Source of the DNA: Myrmaecium sp. VS I D KN 1
Lineage: Eukaryota > Ascomycota > Dothideomycetes > Valsariales > Valsariaceae
Reading direction: 5' to 3'
DNA length: 64,000 nt
Assembly (NCBI GenBank): GCA_019775845.1
Contig: JADQAV010000015.1
Location: 1,178,001 to 1,242,000, forward strand
In this document: positions 51,730 to 63,133 of the stretch, piece after piece
How positions within the stretch are numbered: the first letter of the stretch is position 1
Layout: each line of letters starts with the position of its first letter
Position numbers and translations under genes: made by a program
The notes under the pieces: model-generated
Told to the model about the DNA's origin: nothing
The model's database searches: none
The model's input: only the letters and a program-made list of their open reading frames with translations

Positions 51730-52329
51730 TTTCAAGGACACCACTGGCGGACAAGCGAGGTATTCTAAAGATGGTGAACGTGTCCCAGAAAATCCTATGG
51801 ATGTGGGGTTCTTCCGCGGTTCCAACTATGATACGGTTGGTCGGTAGCAGCAGCAGCTCCTGACCGATGAGGTCGCGGTTCGGCTAGCATGTTGTAGCAC
51901 CACTTTTTCTACCCATCACGAAGGTCCGCATATAGCGAGCTTTGGAACTTGTAGGAAATCATTCCTAATGACGCGTACCTATCCTCTCTGCAATAGGCAA
52001 TGCGCATACCAAATTTGGCTAAAGTATTTTTTTCTATTTTTTCTTTCTGCTAGATTGACAAGTCAACATCAACGTTCTTTGGATTTTCTCCTGCGATGTT
52101 CTCTCCCACATCCCCAGTTCACTTGACCGTGGCTAGGTAATATCTTGGGTGACCTCCTCTTTCGTAACCTCGTAAATAATGTACATGATATGGTACAGGC
52201 CTGCGCGGTGGCGCAAGCAAGATAACTGCCCCCCTTCATCAACCACCGAGATCTCGAATCGATGTTCGCGCCGGAGTCAAGATCCACACCCACCTTTGAC
52301 CTCTGTCTTCTCGTTCCTCCTAGCTTCCT
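51730..52329. other. intergenic between tandem MDM20 and COX23
   Basis: Promoter of MDM20 and 3' flank of COX23, both on the minus strand. AT-rich around 51990-52070. No gene seen. Confidence 0.6.
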
Positions 52330-52876
52330 CTATTTATTCGAAGACGTTGACAGGCCGAAGAACCCCTGCTTCCGTTTCTCCTCTCTCCGCGCCTCGATCT
52401 GTAGTGTGACGCCGTTAGAAAAACCGCTGTGAACCGGGATGGAATCGTAGGGTGAAGGGTCACTCGGTGTACGCTGGACGTACCCATGCTTTCTTGCAGT
52501 CTCGATACGCTCTAGAGGGACAGAAAGTCAGCGGCAGCCCTCATGGGATCAGAAGAACGGGAGTTGGACAGCCCGGAATAGCCACCGAGCGAGAATCCTC
52601 CTCCTCGCACAAAGGCGGAGCGGCGCTCACTGGAAGTAGTCCTGACACATATCCCTATCGCCCGCGTTGCGATGCAAACATCTTATGCTGCGCCCGGCGG
52701 CCTCCTGACACGGATCGTAGTATTCGCTGTACTGCTTGCTGGAAACGAGAACGGCGAAGTCAGTGACTACCGACGAGCTGCGAAGGGCGCAGGCGGTTGA
52801 GCGCAGTACTGCTTTACCTCTGATACTTGGAGGAAACTTCCTCCGTCCACGGCGTGTTCTCCTCGGGGTGTGGCAT
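52330..52876 (-). CDS. COX23: Cox23, twin CX9C mitochondrial intermembrane-space protein
   Basis: Small copper-related assembly factor for cytochrome c oxidase, imported by the Mia40 pathway. 87 residues from four small exons: 52818-52876, 52631-52738, 52484-52511 and 52330-52398; introns 79, 119 and 85 bp. The 28-nt third exon and the splits hide it from single-frame reading. The joined protein starts [13 protein letters not shown] and has two perfect CX9C motifs: [11 protein letters not shown] and C-QDYFQAYRD-C. Flanking sequence is typical of the family: YSEYYDP before the first motif, [10 protein letters not shown] between them, and [19 protein letters not shown] after. An in-frame TGA two codons before the ATG fixes the start. 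Donors are GTAAAG, GTGAGC and GTACGT; the last intron has TTCTAACGG before its acceptor. It lies upstream of MDM20 on the same strand. Confidence 0.93.
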
Positions 52877-55217
52877 ATTCAATCAACAACGACAACGACG
52901 GCGACTTCGACAATAGGAGATCGACGGTTCCTCGACCATGTTGTCACAGCAGGGCAGCCCCAGACTTTCCCGCGGGCCCGGCCGGACTTTCGCCGGGCGA
53001 GAGATCTCCGCGCCCAAGACCTCTCTTATCTACCCGCCCGCTATCGCTCCATCGCTAACCAAACTGTAACAGCCAGCATCATCATCGTCAAACCGATCGT
53101 CGCAGATCGGACGGTAGTACCTACAGCACCAGCCACTAACATTTTTGGAAGAGTGGCTCCAGCTATATCTGGTGACTTCGGCCGAGACGTTGACGAGGGT
53201 GCAAGCAGAAGGATCAACAACGTGGGAATCACAGAAGGAAGCTCCAGTTTCAGACTCTTAAGTAAATGCATGCACTTTGGCTACGAGCCTGCGCTCGGGA
53301 AAGGCGGGGTGGGCTGAGATCAGAAGCCGAGGTCAATGATTAGTAAGTAGATAGAGAGTAAAGGTAAGGTACCTAGTAGAAACCCGCAATGATCAAACTC
53401 CAGTATGTTGCGCGGGAGGTTTACCTTGCTGTATGCTCAATCATGATTCATCTCATTGGTCGAAGTTAGTCGGCAGCTGGACGTTACATGTTCGACGAAA
53501 CATTGCTCCTTCAACTCCTCTCGTATCCTACAATGGAGTTAGAAGCAATTCGTGTCAACGCTCGCAGTTCCTGTAGGAATACAAATTGAGGGGAGATGGA
53601 GGCCTAATGAGCGGTGGTTGGTCTGCACGCTCCATCCGCGATATCGGGTTTCCGCGGGAAAACGGTCTGGACTCTGCAGGAGCTTCCGCTGTGGTCAAAG
53701 CTGGTCCTGGAATAGGTCAAGGGTGTGGAGCTGTTGACTACGCGACGACGTCTTCATGGCGGAATGTCTGTCACTTCCGACGGATTTTGGCACATCGCAA
53801 AACCCGGGGGGAGATGCCGCGGGATCCCGCACCGGAGCAGAGCATGCTTGGAACTTTGCCATCCGACTTCCCAACCCACCTTTTGGCAGAGCGATGATCA
53901 AAATCTGGGGCCCTTTGACTAGCGAAAAATGTCCTGAGAGGCTGGTCCGGTTTATGGCGCTTCCGAATTCGGTATACATTTCCCCTCATCCTGGGAGCGG
54001 TGATGGAAGCTTCGTCACTTATCGACACGACCTCACGTCTAATCGATTTAGCCCTCCACACCTTACAAAAACACCCTCCACTTTTGATTGACGCCCTCTT
54101 TATCGCAGCCATTGAGGTTCAAGACACTTCCGTCTCCGCGACGACATAAAGCGCCGAGGTGATAGAAGTACGCTGAGCAGGAAGCAGCGGAATTGATATG
54201 CTGCAGCAGCATGATGCACCCATAACATCAGGGAGGCAGAGGCACCGCGCATACAACGGGGGTTATCTATGCGTAAGTCGGTGGCCTTATCCTGACTTGG
54301 ACTTAGAGCGTAGACGGAAGCGGATCGTTTGTCTGCTGGCAAGGCACTGCGCTGGGAACGTGGGGACGCCGGACTTCCTGGAAGAGAAACTGAATCCCTT
54401 GAAACGCAGCCAGCTTCCTCGCGTCTGTCTGCCAGTCGGCCGGTCTACATGACTCTCGAAGAAAGATGGATCGCTTTGTCGGTAGATCCATCGGGACTGG
54501 TGAGGCAACGATAAGATAAGGATGCACGTTGTGATCACCCTGAAGGCCGGCACAGGAATAGTAGTCGCTGTCCCCACGCATTAGCTCTCCACACTCTATC
54601 GCAGGTTCCATAGACTTACCTCCTGATTAAGACCAGCAAACAGCGCGTAAGCGCAAGGGAAGCGATGGTTGCAGAAGCGCGAGTCTTTAGTCCGCAGGGA
54701 CTTTGCTCGATCGTCTGGCTGCCACGATGCCGGCATGCCATGGACCAATAAACCCGAATCAAACGGGTGGAAGTTGGTTTGGCGAAAAGATATAAAGAGC
54801 CGCTCGTCATCCCTTATTATCCGTAAAGCCTGTGTTTAAAGCGTGTTTCCAGCTTGCGACCTGTACGGAGCACTTACTTATTCTTTAGCCTCCGCTACTG
54901 CCTCTTCATCATTACACTCAGTAACGACACTCTGCAGACGAAGGTCACCCCTCCTCTTCCATCTGCATTTTTCGAGGTAAGCTCATCTCGGTTGGTATCA
55001 TGCCCTCTTGCCGTTTCAGTCATCACAACAATCACCCGCCCTCACCAATTTAAAGCGGCCTCAACCGCCCATACTGGGCCACTTCAGGGGCAGTAATGCA
55101 CCTTTCCACTTCTGCTATTCATCCTCACCATCCAACTCATTCTTACTATTTTCCCGAACCATTGCCAGGCAACGAAATCGCCATTCTTGACGGCGGATTT
55201 GAGGACCATCCACAATC
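52877..55217. other. long intergenic region between COX23 and the dioxygenase gene
   Basis: About 2.3 kb, divergent promoters. A minus-strand frame at 53041-53271 (76 codons, ATG, two hydrophobic stretches such as LLILLLAP and LTMMMLAVTVWLAM) is the best small-gene candidate but has no support beyond hydrophobicity. Frames at 53586-54091 (+) and 54303-54736 (-) read partly like protein yet break up quickly. A TATAAA box on the + strand lies at 54791-54796. Confidence 0.45.
54791..54796 (+). promoter_or_regulatory. TATAAA box, possible promoter of the dioxygenase gene
   Basis: Perfect TATAAA on the + strand about 420 bp before ATG 55218, followed by a CT-rich leader. The long leader may contain an intron (a GTAAGCTC donor at about 54978). 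Confidence 0.3.
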
Positions 55218-56494
55218 ATGGCCGCAGTCGCGAACCCGTTGACACCCGCATCTGCAATCCGCCGCCCAAGCTATAAGCCAATCATTCAGGATGCTTGCCA
55301 GAAGCCAGGAGCGACTGTTAGCAACTTCGATCCAAGCATCCATCTTGACTTCGCACCCCCTCCTGAGGTCATTATGATGAAAGACCTTGGATACCCCGAG
55401 GACAGAGGTGTCTCACCGGTCGCGGTGTCTCAGCCATTCAAGTTGTTCTCACAGGAAGCCGTACAACAGATGAGAGCGGAGATTTTCAAGCCGGAGGTCC
55501 ATGAGAACTGCACTTATCGAAGCAATATTGCTGCTTGCCAACTAAGGGGTTATGCTCCCAAGTGAGTTTCTGCAAGCCTTGCATGAGGGTGGTGAGCGGA
55601 CTGTTAACCTATGTTTGCAGATATGCCCCGTTCACTTATGACGCCTGGATGAACCCGGAGACACTGGCCATCATCTCCAAAATAGCCGGCGTGGATCTTA
55701 TTCCGGAGATGGATTTGGAGATCGCTCATGTCAACTTCTCCGTGAAGAGTGAGCAACAGACGAAAGACGAACTTGCCGCCATCAACAAGCAGAAGCGCTT
55801 TTTCGACGAAGACGAAGGGATCGCTGGGTGTCCCTGGGAAGATGACAAGCCCGTTGTCGGCTGGCATACCGACAGCTATCCGTTCGTCTGTGTTCTCATG
55901 CTGAGTGACTGCACGAACATGGTCGGTGGGGAGACGGCCCTTCGCACGGCAAATGGCGAGGTCCTCCGGGTTCGAGGTCCTGAGATGGTAAGTACCTTCA
56001 GTAACAGACACCACAATAATTGCTTACAAGTCTAGGGCTGTGCCGTTATCCTGCAAGGTCGCTACATTACGCACCAAGCTCTGCGTGCTCTGGGGGCTCA
56101 AGAGCGCATTACCGCCGTCACGTCCTTTCGGCCTCGCTCCGCTCATTTGAAAGATGATACAGAGCTTAGGACCGTTCGCCCGATTTCGGACCTATCCGAG
56201 CTTTACTTCGAGTTCGCTCAGTACCGGCTCGAAATCATGGAGGAGCGAATTCGGACCAGGCTGAAACAGATCCGGGAGAGGCGCCGCGCAGGAAAGAAAT
56301 TCGACACGCGCGATTTCAAAAAGTTCATGACCGAACAAGAGGCTTTCTTGGCTCACACCAACAACGAGATTGTTCCGGATGAAGAAGTGAAGATGGGCTA
56401 TATTGACGAGATCGACTTTCCGGATGTCAAGATTGGCGAGGAAAATACCAAACGTCCTGCCAAACGAGTCAAGGCGGATGAAAACGTATCTTGA
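55218..56494 (+). CDS. Fe(II)/2-oxoglutarate-dependent dioxygenase family protein
   Basis: 389 residues from three exons: 55218-55561, 55621-55987 and 56036-56494; introns 59 and 48 bp. The metal site is visible: VVGWHTDSYPFVCVLMLSDC gives the HxD pair, and the distal histidine is probably in CAVILQGRYITHQALRALG. The 2-oxoglutarate-binding arginine is likely in ERITAVTSFRPRS. The N-terminus (MAAVANPLTPASAIRRPSYK, then CQKPGATVSNFDPSIHLDF) and the long charged helix after the core (YRLEIMEERIRTRLKQIRE) are typical of a fungal family of unknown substrate. The C-terminus is basic with a possible nuclear localisation signal (KRPAKRVKADE). The start is ATG 55218. The substrate cannot be told from sequence. 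Confidence 0.82.
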
Positions 56495-57792
56495 GGTTAC
56501 AGGCAGTTCGGCGCGGATGGATCTTCCGAGGGTTTTGGGCTGGCATCGCCGTGCTTATATACGGATCTCGAGTTGGCTGCTTTGGGAAGGGTTGCTGCGT
56601 TGGCATCAAATTGTTGCTTTTTCGTCTAGGTCGTGTACACCGGTTTAATCCTTAATTCCTGTTTGTTTCGTTGCTTTGGGTCCCGTGAAAAGTGTACGGT
56701 AAGAACTCGAAGTCTGGCGGTCACAGATGCATGACCAAGCAAAAAGGAAATGCTTCTGGAGAATGCGAGACGAGTGAATGATATTATGAGATACTCTCGT
56801 TACGAATCGTGAACAGTCGACTCTCTCATCCCAAGACTGCAGACGCTTGCCTCGTTTCCGTGTAGCGGAGTGAAATTAGTGGACGTGGACGTCTCTTTCT
56901 GCGTAAAGTCGAAGAGACTGATTTGGACGTAGACGAGGACGAGAGAAAGAGCATTGTGAGAACCAGCAAAGGCAAGGAAATGAAGGAGATGGACGAAATT
57001 GAAGTAGCATGGAGCGGTAGGTCTGGCGGATAGGTTGTCCGAAGCCAGTACATACATACGTACATGTACGTGTCGTTCAAGGTGGAGCGAGGAGCTACGG
57101 GACGGCGAGGCACTGAAGATGCTGGGTGAAGGAGTAGGTGGGTGGTGTGGCTGTTGGCCGGTGACGGCAAGGAAAGACGTTCAAGCTGTTATGTAGAGAC
57201 CGGAAGAGGCCGAGGGTAGCTGTTTAAATATGTCTGGTGGAGACGTTCTGCGACGGTGAGGTGGATCAGCGCTGTCAGACCAGCGAGTGGTGTAGTCGTG
57301 GTTGACGACCTGGCTAGTATTCCTAACCTGAGGCCCACTCCCCAGCGGCAGACGCTTACCTAATCGGAAGAGGGCGCTAAGGTCGGGTGGCATGGCCCGG
57401 ACGCGGACCCCGTCGTGCCCGTCCACCCGCCTCCATCTACTGGCAGGCCGGTACCGACCGACGACTCTGGTCCTCTGTACAGCGTCCAACGGGGAAAGGC
57501 TCTTCCTGCTTAGCTTGGGCGTCTCTACCTGACTGCCACTCACTCCATACCTCTACTTTGCACGGCTGCCCTACCTAACCGTGCCTTCATTACCGAACCG
57601 CCTAACCTCTAGCTTCCGCAAGACTCGCCCACCGACCGACCTTTCCGACTTCCCCGAACCTGCATCGCGCCTTCTCTCGGTAGAAAGGCATGTGGAGCGT
57701 GGTTTGCTCTCTTCCTTGACTCTCGTCAGCCGCTGCAGCGTCTGTCCGTCTCCCATCCTGTGGCGGTCGTTCTATCCCATATTTCGCCCTTC
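56495..57792. other. intergenic, with a possible minute spliced frame on the minus strand
   Basis: Between the dioxygenase 3' end and the RING gene promoter. On the minus strand, ATG 57392-57394 begins MPPDLSALFRL followed by donor GTAAGC. Joining to an acceptor TACTAG about 46 nt on gives a 51-residue frame (LAGLTALIHLTVAERLHQTY). All three frames are open there, so this is weak. CATACATACGTACATGTACG simple repeat near 57050. Confidence 0.35.
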
Positions 57793-60700
57793 ATGGACAC
57801 ACGACCTTCCCCGCCTCCTGCGTCCACCCGCCAGAAAACTCCTGGCTCGCCCAGCCTGCCTTCACAGCTCACCAGCGGTAGCAGCATGGCGTCGTCTTCG
57901 TCTAACCCTGGTGCCTCCGCGAAGAATGGCAGGTCCGGGAGCGTCTCGCGTCCCGGGACAGCAAAGGGCCCGGAAGACGACAAGGCCTGTCAACCTGCCA
58001 ACAAAGACGTGCTGAAGCAGAAATCCTCGCGCAAAATGGATGACACCGCCCGAGCAAACAAGAACGAAGAGGTGAGAATCACTCTGCTCCAGGACGCTGA
58101 TCGTGGTTGTACTAATGCTTGGTGGTTGCAGCTTCTCAAATCCATGAAGAACGACTTCGACAGCCTCCGTTCGCTAGTGACGTGCAAAATCTGCGACAGG
58201 CTTCTTTACGAACCATACATCATCTCTTGCGGCCACACATACTGCTATAGCGTATGCAAGATTTTACGAGTGCCCGCCAGGCGGACAAATGCTGACGCTA
58301 CCTGCAGTGCTTGTGTACGTGGTTCGTGAACAACAAGGCGAAGAAGACATGCCCCGACTGCCGGTCCGTAGTCGTCGAAAAGCCTGCACCAGCGTACCTG
58401 GTGAGGTCTTCAACCCTCCATAATCATTCAAAATTTACTGACGTTGCCCGTAGATTCGCGAGATGACGCTTCTGTTTATCAACCGAGCGGAGCTTTTGCC
58501 TCAAGGCGAAACGATGGAGCAGCACGCCAAATGGCAGAAAGAAGAGGCTGATATCGTGCAGCAGGATAAAAATAACAAAGATCCACGCACTGGGGGGCTG
58601 TTCAAAGGATCCTTTCAGCCACGCTCACATGCGCGTGCCATTCATGACGTTGAGGACAACGTTGACAGGTGTCCAATGTGTGGCTGGGAACTGGAAGAAG
58701 GCCAATGCAGCCGGTGTAACATCGTCTTCGATGAGGATGGTTATCCTATCGATGGCTTTGGGAATTTCAGTGATATGGATGAGATGTCGGAGCATGACAT
58801 GTCCAGCGAAGACCTTGACGGCGAACTAGAAATGGAGGATGACGAGTTCGCAATGGGTTGGGATGGCGAGTGGGGTGATCAGTTCATGGACGATGAAGCT
58901 GGTTATGCTGTGAGAAGGTGGCTTGCACATGGTGGCGGGCCGCCTGCGCCGTATCCTTTTGCCCGTCGACGAGCTGCCCATAGTGCCGCTGGCAGTAGGA
59001 GACGAGCGTACCCTGTCAGCTTGATGTCTGATGGGGCCACCGTCTCTGATGTTCTCACCGAGGAAACTGAGATGGACACCTTGGAAGAGGAAGACGAAGA
59101 CGAGCTCGACGAGGATTCGTTGATGGACGATTTTGTCGTAAATGACGAGGAAAGCGAGAGAGCATCGGAGAGATCGTCTTCAACCCCTTCGCAAACCCCT
59201 CAACCCTCAAGTAACTCTAGGACACAAAGGCTGCGGCGTGTGGTCGAATCCGAAGCTTCTTCAGTCGCCTCCCGCACTACGGACGAGGACGATGAAGAAG
59301 AGGGACCAGTCACCAACAGCCGTCGGCGGCAGCAGCTCCGAGCACGTGCTCTGCTGAGTCGCGCCAATGGTTCCTCCAACCGCACCGCGTCCTCGACATC
59401 TACGGATCTCTCGAATAGTAATGAACTCGACGAAGACACGCAGAACTTGCTACAAGAAGCTGGATGGTCGCCGCTTGGACATGACGGTCCGGACGATGGG
59501 ATGGAAGAGGACTACGAGAGTGATGGGGGAAGGACGACCGTTGGGTGGGAGCCGATTGCGAATTCCAATGACCGATCTCGAACCACTCGTTCTCTAACGG
59601 CTGCTGCAGATAGACTAAACGTCCATATCCGACCCCCCTCCCGGGCAGGCGGATCACGAATCGTTGATGGCTCACGCGGCCTGCGGAGGAGGAGTTCGGT
59701 TGTCTCAACTGTGCCAGCTGCGAATTATGGAGACGGTGATGCAGACGATGACGACTCAGAGATCGATCGGGATGGAAATACTAGTATGAATGGAGGTCCT
59801 TTACGGCCCCGCAGGTCCATCATACGTCTGCGGGGTGCTACTGCTACGCCAAACAATCGCTCAGTCTTTCGGGGTGCCGCCGTTGATCCTGTCGATGCCG
59901 ATACAGATGAGAATTCTGACGACACTTCCATCCAAAGTCCGCGACGTCGTCAAGTACGACGTGCGCGCCAGGAATATGATCCCCGTATCAGTTGGATGTT
60001 TGCACAACACCAGACCGATATCTTGGAGCTTTCCCGACAAGGAGCCCATGTTGACCTGCTAGAACAGCTTCGGTCGACTACGCCTATAGCGAGACCCCCA
60101 ACTACAAACAGAAACCGTCGTACTCCATTGTCATCACTGGCGAGCCCATTCTCTCCTCCTTTCCATGCTGCTAGCCCCGGGCCTAACCTCGCCGGCCAGC
60201 CAAGGTTGCGTACCCCATTCCAAGATAGCGGCAATCCTGGGTTCCGTCAAGCCAACGCCCCCATCTCTGAGCGTCCCCCAACATTGAATGGTCAAGCTGG
60301 TGGTTCTACCCACGACAACGTTTCCCAAAACCAAGTTTCCTCGCCAGGAAGAATTGTGAACCGAGCCTTGTCTGAGCAACTGGGTGGCAGTTCTCAGATC
60401 GCTGGGCCTTCTCAGGCTGACCTGATCGACCGTCCCATCAGTCGAGTCAGCAACCGTCCTCCTTCTGCAGCCGGTAGGCGCAGCTCGTTGGGCTACGGCA
60501 ATGGCGTGCAGTCTCCGTTGATGTCACCAGGCGTGGGTTTGAATTTTGCGGCTCGTACATTAGCTCAGACACAGCCACGGAATCCGTGGAACAACCCGTT
60601 CATGGGGCACCTCGTCCGACCTCGACCGTCAAGCCAACATCTCCGGGAACAGCCTTCTAATCAGACCATCCGCCCTCGAACTTCTCAGCGCCTTCGTAAC

Positions 60701-61444
60701 CAACCATCCAACCAAACAATCAGGGATGTCCCTGTGTCGAATCAGTCAATGAGGGCCCAAGCCTCGCGCAACAATCTGCGCAGTGCACCGTCGCATCAAC
60801 GTCTCCGCAGCCAACCATCCGCTCGAGCGCTTCATCCTATGCAACAGGGCGGACAATCACGAGCCGGCGTTGCTACGGGGGGATATCAACTGCAGTCATC
60901 TCCGCGGACCAGCGCTGCAGGTCGTTCCCGGCTCGCCTCAGATGAATTAAATCGTCGTGCCAATGAGCTTATCCAACATAGGACTCAGCAACTGCTAACC
61001 AATCCTCCGCCAACCCGGACCAATCCGTTCACATCCGGCTCCAGAGCGCCGGCTCCTCAAAGCGGAGATTCGGCGATGAGGGCCGCAGCTAACTCCAATG
61101 CTACTGCGACGCAGAATACTAGGACTAGTGGGGAGGCATCGCCAGATGGCGAATTGACCGACACGGTCAGATCGGTTCCGACCCAACCTGCTTCCTCTTC
61201 TCCTCATCTTGGAGGACGGCAGCTCCGTCCTAGCCGCAGCATCCGCAATATTGGCGCTACCACTGGGGCTCTCGCCCCCCCGCAAGCACCGTACGTCCCC
61301 GCACAAAATCCATACTCCAATGGGCAATTGAGGACCAGGAGCGGCTCAGGTGGAAACAGCTTTGGAATAGAGTCTTCCCTTGGTTCACCTCTCTCCACCG
61401 GATTGAGTCCCATGGTAGCCGCCGGTGACCGCGGAAGCTTCTGA
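57793..61444 (+). CDS. large RING-finger protein, Psh1-like E3 ligase candidate
   Basis: 1160 residues from four exons: 57793-58071, 58132-58251, 58308-58400 and 58454-61444; introns 53-60 bp. The C3HC4 RING (about residues 105-150) is assembled across introns 2 and 3: TCKICDRLLYEPYIISCGHT, YCYS|CLCTWF, then KKTCPDCRSVV. A second zinc-binding pattern follows near residue 245: RCPMCGWELEEGQCSRC. The rest is an acidic stretch (MSSEDLDGELEMEDDEFAMG, EEEDEDELDEDSLMDDF) and a very long Ser/Arg/Asn/Gln-rich disordered tail with repeated S-N-Q-x-x-R units (about residues 860-930). The RING and early acidic region resemble yeast Psh1, which ubiquitinates misplaced CENP-A. Yeast Psh1 is about a third of this length, so the assignment is tentative. 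The start is ATG 57793; the frame is open a little upstream without ATG. Confidence 0.75.
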
Positions 61445-63133
61445 GCAAATCTTCTCTTATTATAACGGTGTTCATTCTTTTCAACTCCTGGACTCTTATC
61501 GGCTACAGTTGGACGGGCTCAAACTTTTCGTTCACTTTCTCAAAGAAGACGCCTCATCAGATATTCACGGACAGGAGAGGAATATGCTTATGACCCTGCA
61601 CGAAACGAACTTCACGACTAATTTGCATTTTGGGGAAGCTATGCACCCAACGAAGGATCTCTCTTGGCTGTTCTTCTTTTCCCCTCTTTCCTTTACAAGC
61701 ATAGCTTGGGCGTTTGTTCTTCTGATATGGTACATTGAGTTGCTTTTCCGTTCGGTTTTTTTATTTATACCCACTTAAGTCGTTCGTTGTTGCTGCTTTC
61801 CTCCATCTCTCAATGAAGATAGTATTCTCTTTCTAGCGTTGTAGCGATTATGCTCCTCTGTACCAATGCTGGAATGCCTTTTCTTTCCCCTACAGTATGG
61901 CGTCTCGCTACTGGTACTTTCGAGGCTTGGGACTTACTTCCAATATGAATGATTTGCCTTGCCATTTGAAGCCATCGGTCTATGTGCCATGCCATTCTCT
62001 GCAGGTGTCTTGAAGCGCCATCTTTAGGTTTTATCCTACTAAACCTATTATCGAGGCGAATCATTACGACCAGTAAACACTCCCGATCAAGGTCAAATCT
62101 CAGTGCTGCCACTATACCGAGACACATACAATCATGTCCCAAGACCTCTAGTCCACCCGGTCTGGTCCTCGAAAACCGGAGCAGTTCTGTTAGCCTGGGT
62201 TGTTGATCGGTTCGACGACGACCGGGTGGCAGGAAAAAGGAAGGGAAGAAAATGAGAAAACAGAAAACGGAAAAAAGAGAAAAGAAGGAACAAGAACCCC
62301 TTCGCTCCTACCCTCCGCGCCTTGGAGTTAAACAACCACACATCCCGACGCAGGCTTGCCTGCCATGTTTCCACCGTCCTCTTTTTCGACACATCTCGTC
62401 TCGAAAGAAAAGAACGGTTCGGAAAGAGCGGAAGAAAAAAACGCTGCGCAGGGCAAAATCTCGCGCAAGGACGGGCGGTTGCTTCACCCGAGACACACAG
62501 TGGAGAGTCGTTGCATCGGGATTCTCCTTACTTCCTTCCTTTCTTCCTTCTTTCTTCCAATCTCCTGTTTTTCTCTTCGTCTCCCTTCCTCTTTCCCTTG
62601 ACGCCGCCCGATCCGTTCGAACCGTTTCGTTTTATCTAATCTCGCGCAGCTTCTTTCTTTGGGTATCATCTGTGATGATGATAGGGGGAGCAACGGCGCT
62701 TGACCATGGCGGGGTGACAGTACCCAGCCAACTGTGTGGCTGGGACTGGGACCGAGGATCGAGGTCGCTGTCCCTCGCGTGCGCTTTTTTTTTTTTTTTT
62801 TTTTTTTTTTTTTCCACATGCTTGAATAGCAGAGCTGAAGGGGAAGCTGGCCAGGATTTGCCTGGCCTGCAGAAATGACAGGGGTTGTGAAGTGGAAACA
62901 CAACAAGCAGAAGCAAAAAAAATAAGGGGAAAAGCCATATGCCAGAATCTATTGTTACATGACCATACTCTCCCTCTTCAATGGAAGAAGAACGGGAGGT
63001 CTAGAAGGAAAAAACGCCGGAAAATGCATAGATGACGAGAGCAGAGAAGCGTTGTGATATAGGAAATATGTCAGCAGAGGTGGTCATTGTACAAGGAGAA
63101 TGAAAAGGGAGGGGTATGGGCGGGAAGAGCAGC
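61445..63133. other. intergenic between convergent RING gene and CYM1
   Basis: 1.7 kb with no convincing gene. A 110-codon minus-strand frame (61810-62142) starts at ATG but has no motif. T-rich sequence precedes a run of 29 T at 62785-62813. Confidence 0.5.
62785..62813. repeat. T29 homopolymer
   Basis: Uninterrupted run of 29 T on the + strand (A29 on the minus strand) about 320 bp beyond the CYM1 stop codon. No target-site duplication or retro-element sequence flanks it. Confidence 0.9.

Noticed and set aside
53041-53271. 76-codon minus-strand frame with two hydrophobic segments
   Set aside because: ATG and stop present, but no motif, splice or conservation evidence; kept only as a note in the intergenic entry.
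53586-54091. Two + strand frames that look faintly like oxidase sequence (GGWSARSI, HAWNFAIRLPNPPFG)
   Set aside because: They lie in different frames without splice sites to join them and no cofactor motif; resemblance too weak.
54620-54736. 39-codon minus-strand exon-like frame with donor GTAAGT
   Set aside because: The putative continuation hits stops within a few codons in the best-supported join, and the nearby TATAAA box faces the other strand.
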